NCBI GenBank assembly: GCA_019009955.1
Contig: CM032229.1
Location: forward strand, 4,766,001 to 4,830,000
Direction: 5' to 3'
Length of the DNA stretch: 64,000 bases
Source of the DNA: Riptortus pedestris
Lineage: Eukaryota; Arthropoda; Insecta; Hemiptera; Alydidae
Under the pieces are notes generated by a model. That model saw nothing but the letters and a program-made list of their open reading frames with translations. It was not told where the DNA came from and ran no database searches. Position numbers and translations under genes: made by a program. Of this stretch, positions 1-11,879 are shown piece after piece; within the stretch, counting starts at the first letter, position 1; each line of letters begins with the position of its first letter.

Positions 1-1118
1 TCCTGGGCCAATTTCAGTTATTTACTAATATGATCTTTAGTGTTGAATGTAAATATAAAATAAGTTTTGGAATAAAACCTCTTCGAGTCATAGATTCTTA
101 ATTGATAATGCTATACAAACAAAATATTTCCTAGTACCTCGTATTATAAAGTTCATTTGGGGTTGGGTTATCACCCTTGAATGTAAGTATGGGTTTCCCC
201 TAAAGGGCTTCCCTACTGCGGGAATGCCCAATTCCCATAAGGGGATTGAACATACAGAATTAAGTTTATATTCACTACACACTTATTACCGGACAATGAG
301 ATTTCAACAACCGAAAAACGCACAAATGAAAATAAAAAAAAAAGGGCAACTTCTCAATGTGATAGTCCATTTATCGCTTTCAATAGCTCTCTATTTTTAG
401 AGGATTTGGCAAACGACATCACTTTAGACAAGCTTTAATGAATTTCGGTATTTACATTTTTTGAAAGAGTTCTTCGAGCCATAATGAACTATTCAAGGAA
501 GAGAGCTGGAAAGGAGATCAAAATAAGTGTAACCTAAATAGTAGGTTACCTAGAAGAAAGGAAACCTGCTTGCTCTGTTCACTTGATGAAGTACATTTGC
601 TAAATAGTTTTAAAAGTTCCCCTTAATTTGTCTATAATATTTTATGAACTGCATATTAACACAACACGTCCAAATACGTAAAAGGGAAATAATTCATACT
701 TGTTTTTTCAAAATCATGGGTTTAACCCCATCCGCCATAGTGAGTTGAAAAGATAATCTGGCATGAATGGATAAAATGTACAAAGTGCATTTTTCGTCGG
801 AAAATATTATGCTATAAATGTATTGTGTAAGCTAAAAAAAGTGACCAAGGTAGGTAATACTATATCAAGAGTATTTACAAACAAGAGTGGCAAAATATTA
901 TGGTTAATCCACAATAATTGGGTGTTTCTGTCTAGAGTGATTATTATTGTAGGAGTGGGGAGAAATGGAAGGTACTGTCCCGAGGTCTTGCCTATAATGA
1001 GGTAATTGTGGGAAAACTTTTGTTTTCACCTGAGGTCATCTGATAGGAGTTGCGTAACCTCTTGTAGCTGGCAGCACTCCAGTCCGTTCTGTACCCTAGC
1101 TCTCAGGGTAGTAGCACA
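1..1118. other. AT-rich sequence, no gene seen
   Basis: I see no coding region, transposon end or RNA gene. Short open frames here lack codon-like composition or recognisable motifs. Confidence 0.6.
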
Positions 1119-1248
1119 TTTACCTTAAAGCTAATCTGCTATTGAGGTTGGACTCATGATGACATTTTACAAATATGTCCACAAATGTTCATCGGTCCTA
1201 CCTAGAGATGACAGGAAAATGACGTCCGTTCAAATTGACATATACGTA
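1119..1248 (+). repeat. HINE-like repeat, 5' fragment
   Basis: The stretch reads CTATTGAGG, then a diverged CTCATGAtGac, CATCGGTCCTACCTAG and ACGTCCGTTCAAA, matching the first ~130 bp of the HINE-like family. The hairpin at the 5' tip is eroded and nothing of the 3' half follows. Confidence 0.85.
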
Positions 1249-1589
1249 CCCCTCTGAAATGAGACAGTATAAATCCGACCAGACAGGCAGAGATAAAGAC
1301 TAGTCCCTTCCAACAGATGATCTAGAGTAATTATTGTATTTTCTTTATAAGCTCTAAAATCCTCGTAGACCATGGAGATAGCAGCCCCCCTCTCCCATAC
1401 ATATACATATATAAACACTCACACACATTATGTACATACCTACAGTTGCAGTCGCACCCCACTAACAAGCAACAATCGCAATATACATTTATTATCGTTA
1501 TTTATATTAAAATAACACCGGCCGATTTATTCAGAGTATGTTTTTCATTATATGTGGAAAATTGGAAATATCTCAGTCATTAAGAGGCG
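1249..1589. other. AT-rich sequence, no gene seen
   Basis: Single-copy-looking sequence with a short mixed CA/TA run near 1400-1430. No gene or element end was recognised. Confidence 0.5.
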
Positions 1590-1795
1590 TATCAAAAAAT
1601 AGTACTTCATCAATATTGTTGCAAATTTATATTGTTTTGTGTTGCATTTCTGTTTTTCGTGTTCAATTTCGATTATGTTACTTTATTTTGTTTAAATCAA
1701 TTTTGTTTTGTTTTTTAATTTTATACAGTTTTCCCCCCGAGGAACATCTCCACAGGTGCGAAGCTCCAAATAAATTAAAAAAAATTATCTATCAA
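1590..1795 (+). repeat. T-rich retroposon-like family, 3' part
   Basis: A long T-rich stretch ends in GAGGAACATCTCCACAGG, TGCGAAGCTC and then AAATAAATT plus A-rich sequence. The same order (T-rich body, GAGCAAYATCGCC-like box, GCGAAGCT, A-rich tail) recurs at 25.6, 28.65, 40.3 and 61.6 kb. The one-sided A-rich tail suggests a retroposed 3' end. The class is unknown. Confidence 0.55.
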
Positions 1796-2110
1796 TGCTC
1801 TTCTATACAGGTTTTTATAATCATTAATATAACCAAGAAGTTTACATTTTTTTAATTTTGAAGGTTCAGAAAACACCTCTTTAGGTTATCCCACTTTAAC
1901 AATAAGCAAATATGTCACGAAACGTCTCAACAAGCTTAAATACCGATTTCATCAGATAACAAACTTCGACTTTATTTTTCAAGAAATTGTACCGGAAATA
2001 AGGGGGTTATAGGGAGAGGGTTTCGGAAATTCAATCTTGATTCGGAATCAATCTTGTTAAAATATTGAGGCCTTAGAATTGTTTTTCTCTGATTTTTTTG
2101 GTAACTCAAA
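1796..2110. other. AT-rich spacer, no gene seen
   Basis: No recognisable feature before the TA dinucleotide at 2111 that borders the mariner element. Confidence 0.5.
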
Positions 2111-2211
2111 TACGAGGGCGTATTGAAAAGTAAGGTCTCCTATTTTTTTTTCATAGAAAATTTAATTTATTTACAACTTTGGTTACATCGTTGGAAGGGT
2201 TGAATATTTAC

Positions 2212-2330
2212 CTATTTTTCTACATATTCGCCTTGACGATCAATAACTTTTTGCATTCTGTTTACCAGCTTTTTAATGCCGGTGCCGTACCACTCTCCCG
2301 CCGCGTCACGAAGCCAACTGACGACTGCTT
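2212..2330 (-). pseudogene. Inverted copy of mariner transposase C-terminus
   Basis: Read on the minus strand this arm encodes the last ~39 residues of a mariner transposase through its own stop codon (ending GEYVEK-stop). It keeps a segment (SWLRDAAGEWYG) that a deletion removed from the plus-strand copy in the same element. Only the tail is present; no catalytic residue lies here. It arose by inverted duplication of the 3' end. Confidence 0.85.
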
Positions 2331-2803
2331 TTCAAGACGGAGAAGTCAGCGGGAAAGGTTATGGCCACCGTTTTCTGGGACCGGAACGGGGTTCTGTTGG
2401 TTGATTTCATGCCAAAAGGAACAACAATCAACTCAGAAAGCTACTGCGAGACTCTCAAGAAACTTCGGCGAGCCATTCAAAACAAAAGAAGGGGTAGGCT
2501 CACCAAAGGAGTGTGTTTGCTTCATGACAATGCGCGTCCACATGTGTCACATCAAACGACCACCCTACTCAATGGATTCGGCTGGGATATCATCGACCAC
2601 CCTCCTTACAGCCCGGACCTTGCCCCCAGCGACTACCACTTGTTTCCCGCTCTCAAGAAACACCTTGGGGGACAGAAATTCAAGTCTGATGAGGAAGTTC
2701 AAGAAGCAGTCGTCCGGTGGGAGAGTGGTACGCACCGGCATTAAAAAGCTGGTAAACAGAATGCAAAAAGTTATTGATCGTCAAGGCGAATATGTAGAAA
2801 AAT
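2325..2803 (+). pseudogene. Mariner transposase C-terminal remnant (DD34D)
   Basis: Mariner transposases cut and paste their element using a D,D34D catalytic triad. This frame covers only the C-terminal part: it starts at about SAGKVMATVFWDRNG, contains the second catalytic Asp in HDNARPH and the third in SPDLAPSDYHLF with exactly 34 residues between them. The N-terminal helix-turn-helix half and the first Asp are absent, a stop lies just upstream at 2319-2321, and a 16-nt deletion plus one further lost base near 2720-2740 shift the frame, so the true tail (KKLVNRMQKVIDRQGEYVEK) continues in another frame to 2803. The methionine at 2361 is an internal residue, not a start. It cannot make an active enzyme. 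Confidence 0.92.
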
Positions 2804-2908
2804 AGGTAAATATTCAACCCTTCCAACGATGTAACCAAAGTTATAAATAAATTAAATTTTCTATGAAAAAAATAAATAGGAGACCTTACTTTTCAATACG
2901 CCCTAGTA

Positions 2909-3289
2909 TTAAGAGAGTAACTCTTATGTTTCAGTTTTATGTCAGAATATGTTGCGAAATGAGATCACAGGTGTGTCATACCAGCAGGTACACCAAAAAT
3001 GTATCCATAATATCTAGGATGATAATAAAAATGGGGATGGGGTGGTCAATGAAGAAAAACTAAGACTGCTGCAAAGGCACTAGATTCAAAATAAAGAGTT
3101 CTAGCCTAAACTTCAAATAGCTCTAAAGAAATTATAAAAAAATTCTCTACAATATAGGCATTTTATGCTTCAGTCTTCAGATAACCCTGACTAACTCATG
3201 CAGTTTTCACACAAAGCAACAGTATCGCTATGCATTCAATCTTCAAAGTATGATTTTACTCTTTTTTCAATGATCTTCTCAATCGAGCT
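2909..3289. other. AT-rich sequence, no gene seen
   Basis: No supported gene. Nothing recognisable apart from the flank of the mariner element. Confidence 0.5.
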
Positions 3290-3328
3290 GAAATCTGCTT
3301 AGTTTACGCAGCACCTGACTGACTGAAA
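3290..3328 (+). repeat. HINE-like repeat, 3' tip only
   Basis: GAAATCTGCTTAGTTTACGC followed by AGCACCTGACTGACTG is the 3' terminus with a damaged hairpin. The rest of the element is missing. Confidence 0.7.
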
Positions 3329-3734
3329 GTATTGAAAAGTAGTTTCAAATTTTTCCGCCATCATTTATGAAGTGTATATATGAGAGGAGAGGGCTGAAAT
3401 ACCTCCCTGCTTTATAATAAGATGGAAGGTCTGATTTGATTGGCTGACGGAGGGCCTTAATATACTTAGCTAACTTAATAAAGCCCAATGCTTAACTGGA
3501 TTTCCTATTCGATTGCTCTCGCTCTCTCTCTTTCTACCTTTATTTAGTATTCCCTCAGATCGGGACTCTCTCACAAAACCAATACCACCTCAATTTGATT
3601 TATTCCCCCTTTTTCAAGAGATTCTGACGACCTCCAAATCAAGAGACCAAATGCAAAGAATTCCCATCCAATGCCAATGTTCTAACGAGACGCTCTGGAA
3701 AAATATATCTCCAATCATATCTATATACGAAAAA
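3329..3734. other. Spacer with CT run, no gene seen
   Basis: Contains a (CT)n tract at about 3515-3533. The 81-codon open frame here shows no domain and overlaps the low-complexity run. Confidence 0.5.
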
Positions 3735-4163
3735 GTCCGTCACGCAGGGGCTGCGTAAACTAAGCAGATTTCCCACGTGAAGTTTTACAATAGAGAAATT
3801 TCACGAGAGCCGAGGAGTAGTTAAGGAAACGGCCGAACTAGCTTTTGGCGGGAAAGTCACTCGTCCGTTAGCCGCCCAGATTTAATAAAAATGCAAATAT
3901 CTCGGTTAATATTCAAGATAGAGAATAAATGTATGTATCAATATTTATAGTAAATTTAATTTGCAATAAGATCGATTCTTTACAATTTTTTCGATCCGAA
4001 TTACGATAACGGAGATATTTCTAATTTCCAAAAATACCCCCTCTAAACCCCGCTGGTCCGATTTCAGTCGTTAAAGACCTTGTTCTTTCTTTTTACATAA
4101 AAAGTTTAAATATCAAGTTTGGCAACGATCAACCAAAAATTGCAACCGCTAGAGCGTTAACAG

Positions 4164-4224
<61 letters not shown>

Positions 4225-4267
4225 CCTGGGTAGGATCAATGGACATTTGGAGGGGGAAATCTGCTAA
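3735..4267 (-). repeat. HINE-like repeat, near complete
   Basis: It starts with GTCCGTCACGCAGGGGCTGC (3' hairpin end, reverse orientation), continues through the GCCGAAC and TTTAATAAAAATGCAAATAT blocks and a (TA)n core at about 4169-4220, and ends GGGGGAAATCTGCTAA. About 70 bp of the 5' end, including most of the palindrome, is lost. Confidence 0.9.
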
Positions 4268-5219
4268 AAGTAAATGATTAGATTATATAAAATTTATTAA
4301 TCGAACATGAGACAATTTTATATCTATTTCGGTAGGGTAACGTAGCTGAAATTTAACAAACAGTAAATATTCCAACACATGAAATTTTCTAAATCCTCTA
4401 TCGGCGAGAAGAACAAAACTGTAAAAAAAAAAATACTGGTGCAATTACAGACAATAGAAATCGATAAATTTAAACAAAACCTTATTTATACTAAGAACTA
4501 TCATTTCAGTCCCAAGCATTAGAATATACTGAAGTAAATTATGTTTATCTTTTACACGCCTGCCAGATGCCAGAAATGTAGTTAGCACAAAAGGTGTAAA
4601 TAATAGCTGTAAGAACAATAATTTTAGACGAATCTTATTAGAATTACTATTCGAGAATTTCCTGAAAATATATAAAGAGAAGCTTGCCTTTGTTCGGGGT
4701 AAACAAAACGTTTGAAGTCTCCCATTTCAAAGGGAACAACTCGCAATTGTATTCTGCTAAACATTTCTCACGAATCTGTTGCGTAATGTTGTTTATATGG
4801 TTAACAATGCACAACTTCCATCTCCTCATATTGAAGCCAAGCAAGTGAAATAATATGGAAATCTTTACTTCTCATCTCACATGAATCTTTTTCTTTTTAA
4901 ATGGTCAAAATAAATAATTGTAGACGCTGAATATCTCATATTTCCGTCAATATTTGGGCACCATTCGAAGCCAAAACCAACTAATAATTTATGTTTGAAT
5001 TCCCATTCATTTTTATGGCATTTAGAACTTTAAAATTGGTTTTAGGATCAACCACTCTAAATGAAGGCAGTGCTTATGGTTCTTGAACAATCCGAGTTTG
5101 CTCATTGCAAAAGCAACAAAACACCTTCAACCTACAGTGTCAACTATATTATTATGCCATTATTCTATGGTTATTATATTTGCGTTATAATCTCACTCAA
5201 GATAATTTTCTTGAAGCTA
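4268..5219. other. AT-rich sequence, no gene seen
   Basis: Nearly 1 kb without repeat-family motifs or a convincing open frame. The 65-codon frame on the minus strand (4647-4844) has no recognisable domain. Confidence 0.5.
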
Positions 5220-5377
5220 TTTTTAGTGAACTTTCCCTTAAGGAAAATCAGCTATTGAGGTTGTACTCTTGACACGATATTCGGACATTTTCCTCAAATG
5301 CCCATCGATCCTTCCTAGTAGATGACGAAAATGAGATCCGTTCAAAGTTATAAATATGTAATTATAATTATGCATAT
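5220..5377 (+). repeat. HINE-like repeat, 5' fragment leading into a minisatellite
   Basis: CTTAAGGAAAATCAGCTATT, GAGGTTGTACTC and CCATCGATCCTTCC match the family 5' end up to the position where the (TA)n core normally starts. At that point the sequence turns into the 36-38 bp tandem array. Confidence 0.85.
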
Positions 5378-6200
5378 ACTGGGATATCGAAAATTGATTA
5401 TAGTACTTCGTTCTTATTGTGTACCAAAATTTCATTATGGGTTTTCGTTCTTAAATGGACGCCAGAATTGATTATGTCTTCGTTCTTACTGGGATACCAA
5501 CATTTGATTATAGGTCTTCGTTTTTACTTAGATACCAAAATTTGATTATGTCTTCGTTCTTACTGGGATACCAACATTTGATTATGTCTTCGTTTTTACT
5601 GGGATACCAACATTTGATTATAGGTCTTCGTTTTTACTTAGATACCAAAATTTGATTATGTCTTCGTTCTTACTGGGATACCAACATTTGATTATAGGTC
5701 TTCGTTTTTACTTAGATACCAAAATTTGATTATGTCTTCGTTCTTACTGGGATACCAACATTTGATTATAGGTCTTCGTTTTTACTTAGATACCAAAATT
5801 TGATTATAGGTCTCCGTTCTTACTTAGATACCAAAATTTGATTATGTCTTCGTTCTTACTGGGATACAAAAATTTGATTATAGGTCTCCGTTCTTACTGG
5901 GATACCAAAATTTGATTATAGGTCTCCGTTCTTACTGGGATACCAAAATTTGATTATGTCTTCGTTCTTACTGGGATACCAAAATTTGATTATAGGTCTT
6001 CGTTCTTACTGGGATACCAAAATTTGATTATATGTCTCCGTTCTTACTGGGATACCAAAATTTGATTATAGGTCTTCGTTCTTACTGGGATACCAAAATT
6101 TGATTATATGTCTTCGTTCTTACTGGGATACCAAAATTTGATTATAGGTTTTTGTTCTTACTGGGATACCAAAATTTGATTATAGGTTTTGTGTTCTTAA
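5378..6200. repeat. Minisatellite, 36-38 bp unit, ~22 copies
   Basis: Tandem units contain CTTACTGGGATACCAAAATT, TGATTATAGG and TCTTCGTT. Variants differ by ATAGG/ATG (38 vs 36 bp), TACTGGG/TACTTAG and TTC/TCC, and some variants alternate as higher-order pairs. The 66-codon open frame over it is an artefact of the repeat. Confidence 0.95.
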
Positions 6201-6867
6201 AGGTATGTAAACAAACAAAAAAACTTTTAATTTCATTAGCGGCCATTGCACTTTAAAAGTTTAAAAGATTTTAAAAGATTCAAGGAGAATGAAGATGACC
6301 AAGCATTATTGGCAGTCGATGTATTCGAGGCAACAAGTTAGGTTGTTAAACTGCTTTGACAATACTTTTGACATAGAAAAGGACCGTCTTTGAAAATGAA
6401 AGGAAATTTATAACTGACAAAATGTCCTTATTCATAAGAAAAGGATAATAAGGAAGCAGTTATTTTCAGCTTACCTGAGAGAGGCATTACTGAGGTGAGA
6501 AATATGCGCCCCACTTCCACGAGATAAAATCCAAACACAGACTAAAATAAATTTATCTCTTTCATGAAATTACGGTAAACAAACTCTTATCAGTCAGGAA
6601 AATAGTATATTTTTTTTTGTTTCATTTTACATATTCATATTATGTGCTACTTACAAATTGTTGGGGCGCTCATTTTGTTATAAATACATTTTGTTTTATA
6701 AGAGTCTTCGGTAAACTTCATTATTTAGTTAGTATTAGGCAGTAGACTCAATGTAGGACCTTGGCCTCCATCATTGTGTCAGTACATTCAGGGCTACGTT
6801 CCTCTCACTGAGAACTCCCTGCTTCCCAGCAGCTCATCCACCTACCCTCGTGTATCACGCAACATTT
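6201..6867. other. AT-rich spacer, no gene seen
   Basis: No element end or coding frame recognised. Confidence 0.5.
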
Positions 6868-7276
6868 TATCAGATTTCCTTCAAGGGAAATCAGCTATTG
6901 AGGTCGTACTCATGACCTAATGGCTGAAATCGGGCCAATGGGAGGGGGGGGGGTGTAGAGGGGAGATTCAGTGATTGAAAATTCAAAATATCTCCGTTAG
7001 AATGAGTCGGTCGATAAATATTGTATATACATTTATTCTCTATCTCGAATATTAACCGAGATATTTGCATTTTTATTAAGAGTGCCGATAACACGGCTCG
7101 GCTGAAGTCGGTTCTATTCGAGACTTAAGCTAGTTCGGCCGTTTCCGTAACTGTTCGGCTCTCGTAAAATTGGTTTAGAGACTCGTTACTACTACTGTTA
7201 TTAGTAGGCACATTTCTCTATTGTGAAACTCACGTGGGAAATCTGCTTAGTTTACACAGCCCCTGCGTGACGGACT
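6868..7276 (+). repeat. HINE-like repeat, internally deleted
   Basis: Both ends are present: CAGATTTCCTTCAAGGGAAA at the 5' side and the GGGAAATCTGCTTAG plus GACGGAC end. The sequence jumps from CGTACTCATGAC straight to the GGCTGAAATCGGGCCAA block, so the microsatellite core is deleted. It also carries CTAGTTCGGCCG, the marker of one 3' subfamily. Confidence 0.92.
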
Positions 7277-7310
7277 TTCTCGGTGTCTGGTTCCAGTCTC
7301 TGGAACTCTT

Positions 7311-7948
7311 AGTCTTAAGGGAAGTCAGCTATTGTGACGTACTCATGGCGTGATTTTCGACAACTTTCCTCAAATGACCGTCAATCCTACCCAGGAGATG
7401 CTAAAAATGAGGTCCGTTCCAAACTATGCATGTATGTATGTATAGATGTATCTATCTATGTCTGTTACCACTCTAGCGGTCGCAATTGTTGTCTAATCGT
7501 AACCAAACTCGACAATTAAACGTATTATGTAAAAACGAAGATCGAGTTCGCTAACGGCTAAAATCCGATAAGTGGGAGGGGGTTTAGAGTGGATGAATTT
7601 TGAAAATTTCCAATATCTCCGTTATTATGGGTCGAATCGAAAGATTATATAGAAGCAATCGTATTGCAAATTTAATGTTCTCTAAATGTTGTTATGTAGG
7701 GTAATTCTATATATTGATTATTAACTGAGATATTCGCATTACTTAGTTTTCAGCATTTAGTAAATGTCCACTCCTACTCACGTCATATTAACAAAATCTG
7801 CTGAAAAGCTGTTATAATATGAAGCACTTTATTTTGAAGCCTAAATATCAAATATTGTTCTTTTTAAACTATTACGTTTTATGATAAATGCAAATATGGG
7901 ATGCATATGGGAAATCTGCTTAGTTAACGCAGCCCCTGGGTGACGTAG
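7311..7948 (+). repeat. HINE-like repeat, complete
   Basis: Runs from TTAAGGGAAGTCAGCTATTG to GAAATCTGCTTAGTTAACGC, AGCCCCTGGGTGACG. It has a short ATGT/ATCT tract instead of (TA)n and belongs to the other 3' subfamily (CAGCATTTAGTAAATG, TGAAGCACTTTATTTTGAAG blocks). Confidence 0.9.
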
Positions 7949-10015
7949 TTTTCTATATAGCTCCACCAACCTCTTCTACCTTTATCCTCCCCAGCTGCGC
8001 ATGCAAATTCAAGTCCTACAAACCTCAGGGTGGAGTATTCTGCTCTACAATTTTGGGGGCGCCAGTCCATCGAGATAGTTAACTTTCCATCTGGTTTGGT
8101 GTAAGGTATCCATCAACAGGTTAATATACATTCCTGGAAATAGCTTTTACCTTATAGCCTTGAGAACTTTTTCTATTTTACTATTGAGTTGGTGCTCGTA
8201 TTTCACTGCCCGCTTTTCCAGCAATGTCCGTCGTGTTCTCCGATATAGGGACTAGAGCTAGACAATATGTCGAGGATAGGGTTGCCCTTATGTTGCCGAC
8301 AGCTGACCTCCTCAAATAAAACCCCTGCCACTTCCCTCTGCTTTATAATCCCGCCTTCAGAATCGATATCAACACTCTGTCTATGTAAATCCCTCTTCTT
8401 TCTTTAGTTGTGTTCGGCGGAGAATGCCAAGGCTGGTTTATCCATCAATATATGATATGTATATTATACTTGGTTAATAGGGGTTGTTAACTAGTGCAAT
8501 TCATGGGAAGATGCGCAGCTACCTTGGCAGATTGCACATTTAGGAAGATGATGCCTGCTCTTGCGGCAATGCTTCATCACAGGCACTGGAGCACCTGATA
8601 TCTCTCGTCTAGAGCATATCAGGCCTACATCATCCGAGGAGCAATCGGGCTAAATATGAGCTGCATCAACTTACTCGTCAAGAAGTTTTTGGTGATTTTA
8701 TTGACTTTGTTATAAACATAAATTTTGAAGTTTTGTAAAAAATAAATAATCAAAAATTTTTACAGCGTCGTTTATCTTGTTATTGTTAAGTATTAGTATA
8801 TTATGAAAGTATTAGCATAGTGAATTGTATTGTATTAGTATATTGTTAAGTATTCGTATAGTGAATTGTATATGTTAATTAACACATGTAGTATAATTTA
8901 TGTAAAGCAATTCAAGGAATAAAATCCCTTCGGGTAGCGTTAATACCATAAGGAAAATTTAAAAAAACACACACACACCCACATATATACACAAACATAG
9001 GCTTGTTGTCAAATATTAGAATGTGTTTCCATTCTTCAAATGACATGTACAATTATTCTTATGCTTATTGACCAAGGTGATTTACAAGCTCTAATTAAAT
9101 TACGTGCTATTAATTTCACCTTTAAATGAGAACGAACAGGTTCACAGAGGAAAGTAACTTGTGTTGCTGAAGTAGAAAACGCCCTTCACCTTTAGAAAGA
9201 ATTACAAAGGGAAAAAAAAATAAAGAGAGAGAAAATTTTATTCATGACAGCAACGAAGACATGACGTTACCTTGATCCGAATCGTTCTTTATGAGTCATT
9301 GAATGAGCTAAAGTTGATGTATGCTTGAGACATAGAGGTAGACGAAGGTGTGAACAGTTGCTACCTCGGTGCTGGTGAATCATAGCTGTTGATCATGAAC
9401 ACCGCCTCTATAATTACTGCCGGCAAGCCATCAGATCTAATTTTAACCTCACTGCCCACCCCCTATATCTCAATCACTATATTAATTAACAGCCTATACA
9501 TTGAGCCACCCACCTCAGCTATTTATTGTAGTAATCGATTTATAGAATTATTTATAGGGAGAGGCAACAAAAAAAAACAGGTTTTCAAAAGAGAAGGTTG
9601 TTAATTGACTTTTGCATGGGATAATATGAAAGTGATCTCTACTCACTGTTAGGGCTTCCTCTTGATTACTTCCTCCATATCGATTTACCATGCTTTCAGA
9701 ATGATAGCTCATTAATATGAAACATTTTTTCAGTTTTTTTATCAGAATTAATACATATAAAGCACGTCATTAACATTTTTTTTGTCTCCTAGTTGAAAAA
9801 TACAACTTTTGTTTACATGTAGAACTTGTACACGCACAAGTTACTTTAATATAAATTGAAGCGAATGAGCATTATTCATTAAACTTTATTTGTAATGTAG
9901 AACAAGCATATCACTTGTTAACTGGAAATAGATATTTATTTCAATGTAAAAGATAGTGATGGATCTGGAATGAAGGAAGGTTAATTTGGGAGAATGCAAA
10001 AAAAAAAAAAAAAAA
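7949..10015. other. Unique sequence, no gene supported
   Basis: About 2 kb without family repeats. 8000-8700 is more GC-rich and complex than its surroundings but frames are broken on both strands. A CA-rich run lies at about 8968-8990. Nothing was recognised at the protein level. Confidence 0.5.
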
Positions 10016-11442
10016 GTCCGTCACGCAGGGGCTGCGTTTACTAAGTAGAACTCCCACGTGCGTTACGTATTTGGATTTATTTCAAAACGTAAAACGCCCC
10101 ATGAGAACAATATTTGGTATTTATGCTTCAAATAAAGTCTTCATAACATAATAGCATATTGTTAATATGAGATGAGTAGGAGTGAGGGTTTACTAAAGAC
10201 CAAAAACTAAAAAAAGTCCGTCACGCAGGGGCTGCGTAAACTAAGCAGATTTCCCCTGTGAAGTTTTACAATAGAGAAATCTGCATACTCGTAACACAAT
10301 ACCACCGTGATTAGATAATGAGAAATCTTTCAGTTAATTAAAATAAATACCCAACTGAAACGGCTTCTGAATTGTAAGAATAATTTATATTTTAATAATT
10401 CAAATTTTAGTAGTCCAAGAACTAAAGGAGGGGGGGGGGATGAACACAACGTAGTTGCATAAATCTCACAAAGTAACGAAGGTAAGGTAAGGTTAAAAAC
10501 GCCAGGTTAGAAGCTTCCGCCTGAGCCGAGAAATGGCGAAGATGGCCGACATAATCCGAATTATACCCCACACTCAGACTTCATAAAAATGCAAATATCT
10601 CGGTTAATATTCAAGATAGAAAATAAATGTATATAACAATGTTTATAGTAAATTTAATTTGCAATAAGATTGGTTCTGTACAATGTTTCGATCCGATGCA
10701 TAATAACGGAGATATTTTGAATTTTCGAAAATCCCCGCTCTAAACCCCCCCTCCCTCTGGTCCGATTTCAGCCATTAACGAACTTGATCTGTCTTTTTAC
10801 ATAAAAACGGTTAAATATATCGAGTTTGGTAACGATCAAACACAAATAGCGACCGCTAGAGCGTTAACAGACAAATATATATCTATATATATATATATAT
10901 ATATATAATTTTGAACGGACCTCATTTTCGTCATCTCCTGGGTAGGATCGATGGACATTTGAAGAAAATTTTCGAAAATCGCGTCATGAGTACGCCCTCA
11001 ATAGCTGATTTCCCTTAAGGGAAATCTGCTAAAAATGCGAATAACTCGGTTAATAATCAAGATTGTGAAAAAACGTACATAATAACATTTATAGAGCATT
11101 AAATTTGCAATAATTTGTTCTATACAATTTTTCGATCCAACCCATAATAACGGAGATATTAAGAATTTTCGAAATTCTACTCCTCTGAATTACCCCCCCC
11201 CCTCCCACTGGTCTGATTTCAGCCATTAACGAACATGACCTCTCTTTTTATATAAAACGATTATATATCAAGTTTGGTAACGATATGACAAAAATTGTGA
11301 TATATAGATATATATACGATTTTGAACGGACCTCATTTTCGTCATCTATTAAGTAGCATCGATGGACATTTGAAGAAAAATTTCTTAAAGCGCGTCATGA
11401 ATACGAGCTCAATAGCTGATTTCCCTTATGGGAAATCTGCTA
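10016..11442 (-). repeat. HINE-like repeat (outer) split by a second copy
   Basis: The outer copy starts GTCCGTCACGCAGGGGCTGC at 10016 and runs to an A-run at about 10215. It resumes at about 11033 with ATGCGAATAACTCGGTTAAT and ends at 11442 (CCTTATGGGAAATCTGCTA). The join restores the family order (…AAAACTAAAA / ATGCGAATAACTC…), so the middle 10216-11032 is a later insertion. Confidence 0.9.
10216..11032 (-). repeat. HINE-like repeat nested in another copy
   Basis: A complete copy with both ends (GTCCGTCACGCAGGGG … CCCTTAAGGGAAATCTGCTA), GCGACCGCTAGAGCG and a (TA)n core at about 10877-10906. It sits in an A-run of the outer copy (T-run in element orientation). Confidence 0.93.
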
Positions 11443-11879
11443 CCAGAGTACACAAGTATAAAATAAATGAACTTGAAATCGAAACTAGAATTGAGAGTGC
11501 TTTAAGACAAATATTGGCCTCAGTTACTTTATCTGTTCAATATATGAATAATAAATAAGGGAAATCAGCTAAAATGAACCGAACTTATAAAGAATACCGA
11601 ATAATTGTTTCGACTTTAGATGACATTGCACTGAATAGATATAAGTCGAATGCTGAAACCCAAAAGGACACCCTGGATCAGTTTCAGTTCTAGATAAATG
11701 CACAGCATAAAAGATAAGATTAAGTTTTGAAGAAGAAATAAAACAACAAAAATATCATTATAAGAATTGCTGTAACTAAAAAAAAGGGGAAGTATTTTGG
11801 CTTAGAAAGCATTGTCGAAAATAACATTGATATTTTACCTCATAAGGCACAAAACTTTTATCACTATATGTTGGCGGTT
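11443..11879. other. AT-rich spacer, no gene seen
   Basis: A possible tiny remnant of a HINE 5' end lies at 11550-11572 (AAGGGAAATCAGCTAAAA). Otherwise nothing recognised. Confidence 0.45.

Larger units (their letters stand above)
2113..2906 (+). mobile_element. Fold-back mariner element (794 bp)
   Basis: Both ends carry AGGGCGTATTGAAAAGTAAG-type termini flanked by TA (2111-2112 and 2907-2908), the target duplication used by Tc1/mariner elements. Full mariners are about 1.3 kb, so this one is short. Instead of an ordinary 5' end it has a second, inverted copy of its own 3' end: 2113-2330 is the reverse complement of about 2700-2906, with indels. The middle encodes the C-terminal part of a mariner transposase. 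It is a non-autonomous foldback derivative. Confidence 0.9.

Noticed and set aside
2179..2805. A 208-codon plus-strand frame across the mariner
   Set aside because: It reads the antisense of the left arm and an out-of-frame strand of the transposase; only its last ~22 codons coincide with real transposase tail sequence.
3735..3785. Conserved hairpin plus T-run at HINE 3' ends as a bacterial-type terminator or small RNA gene
   Set aside because: The hairpin recurs at every copy as the element terminus and the T residues are target DNA, so it is best explained as the Helentron 3' hairpin.
5378..6200. CRISPR-like array
   Set aside because: The units are directly tandem with no unique spacers and the genome is eukaryotic.
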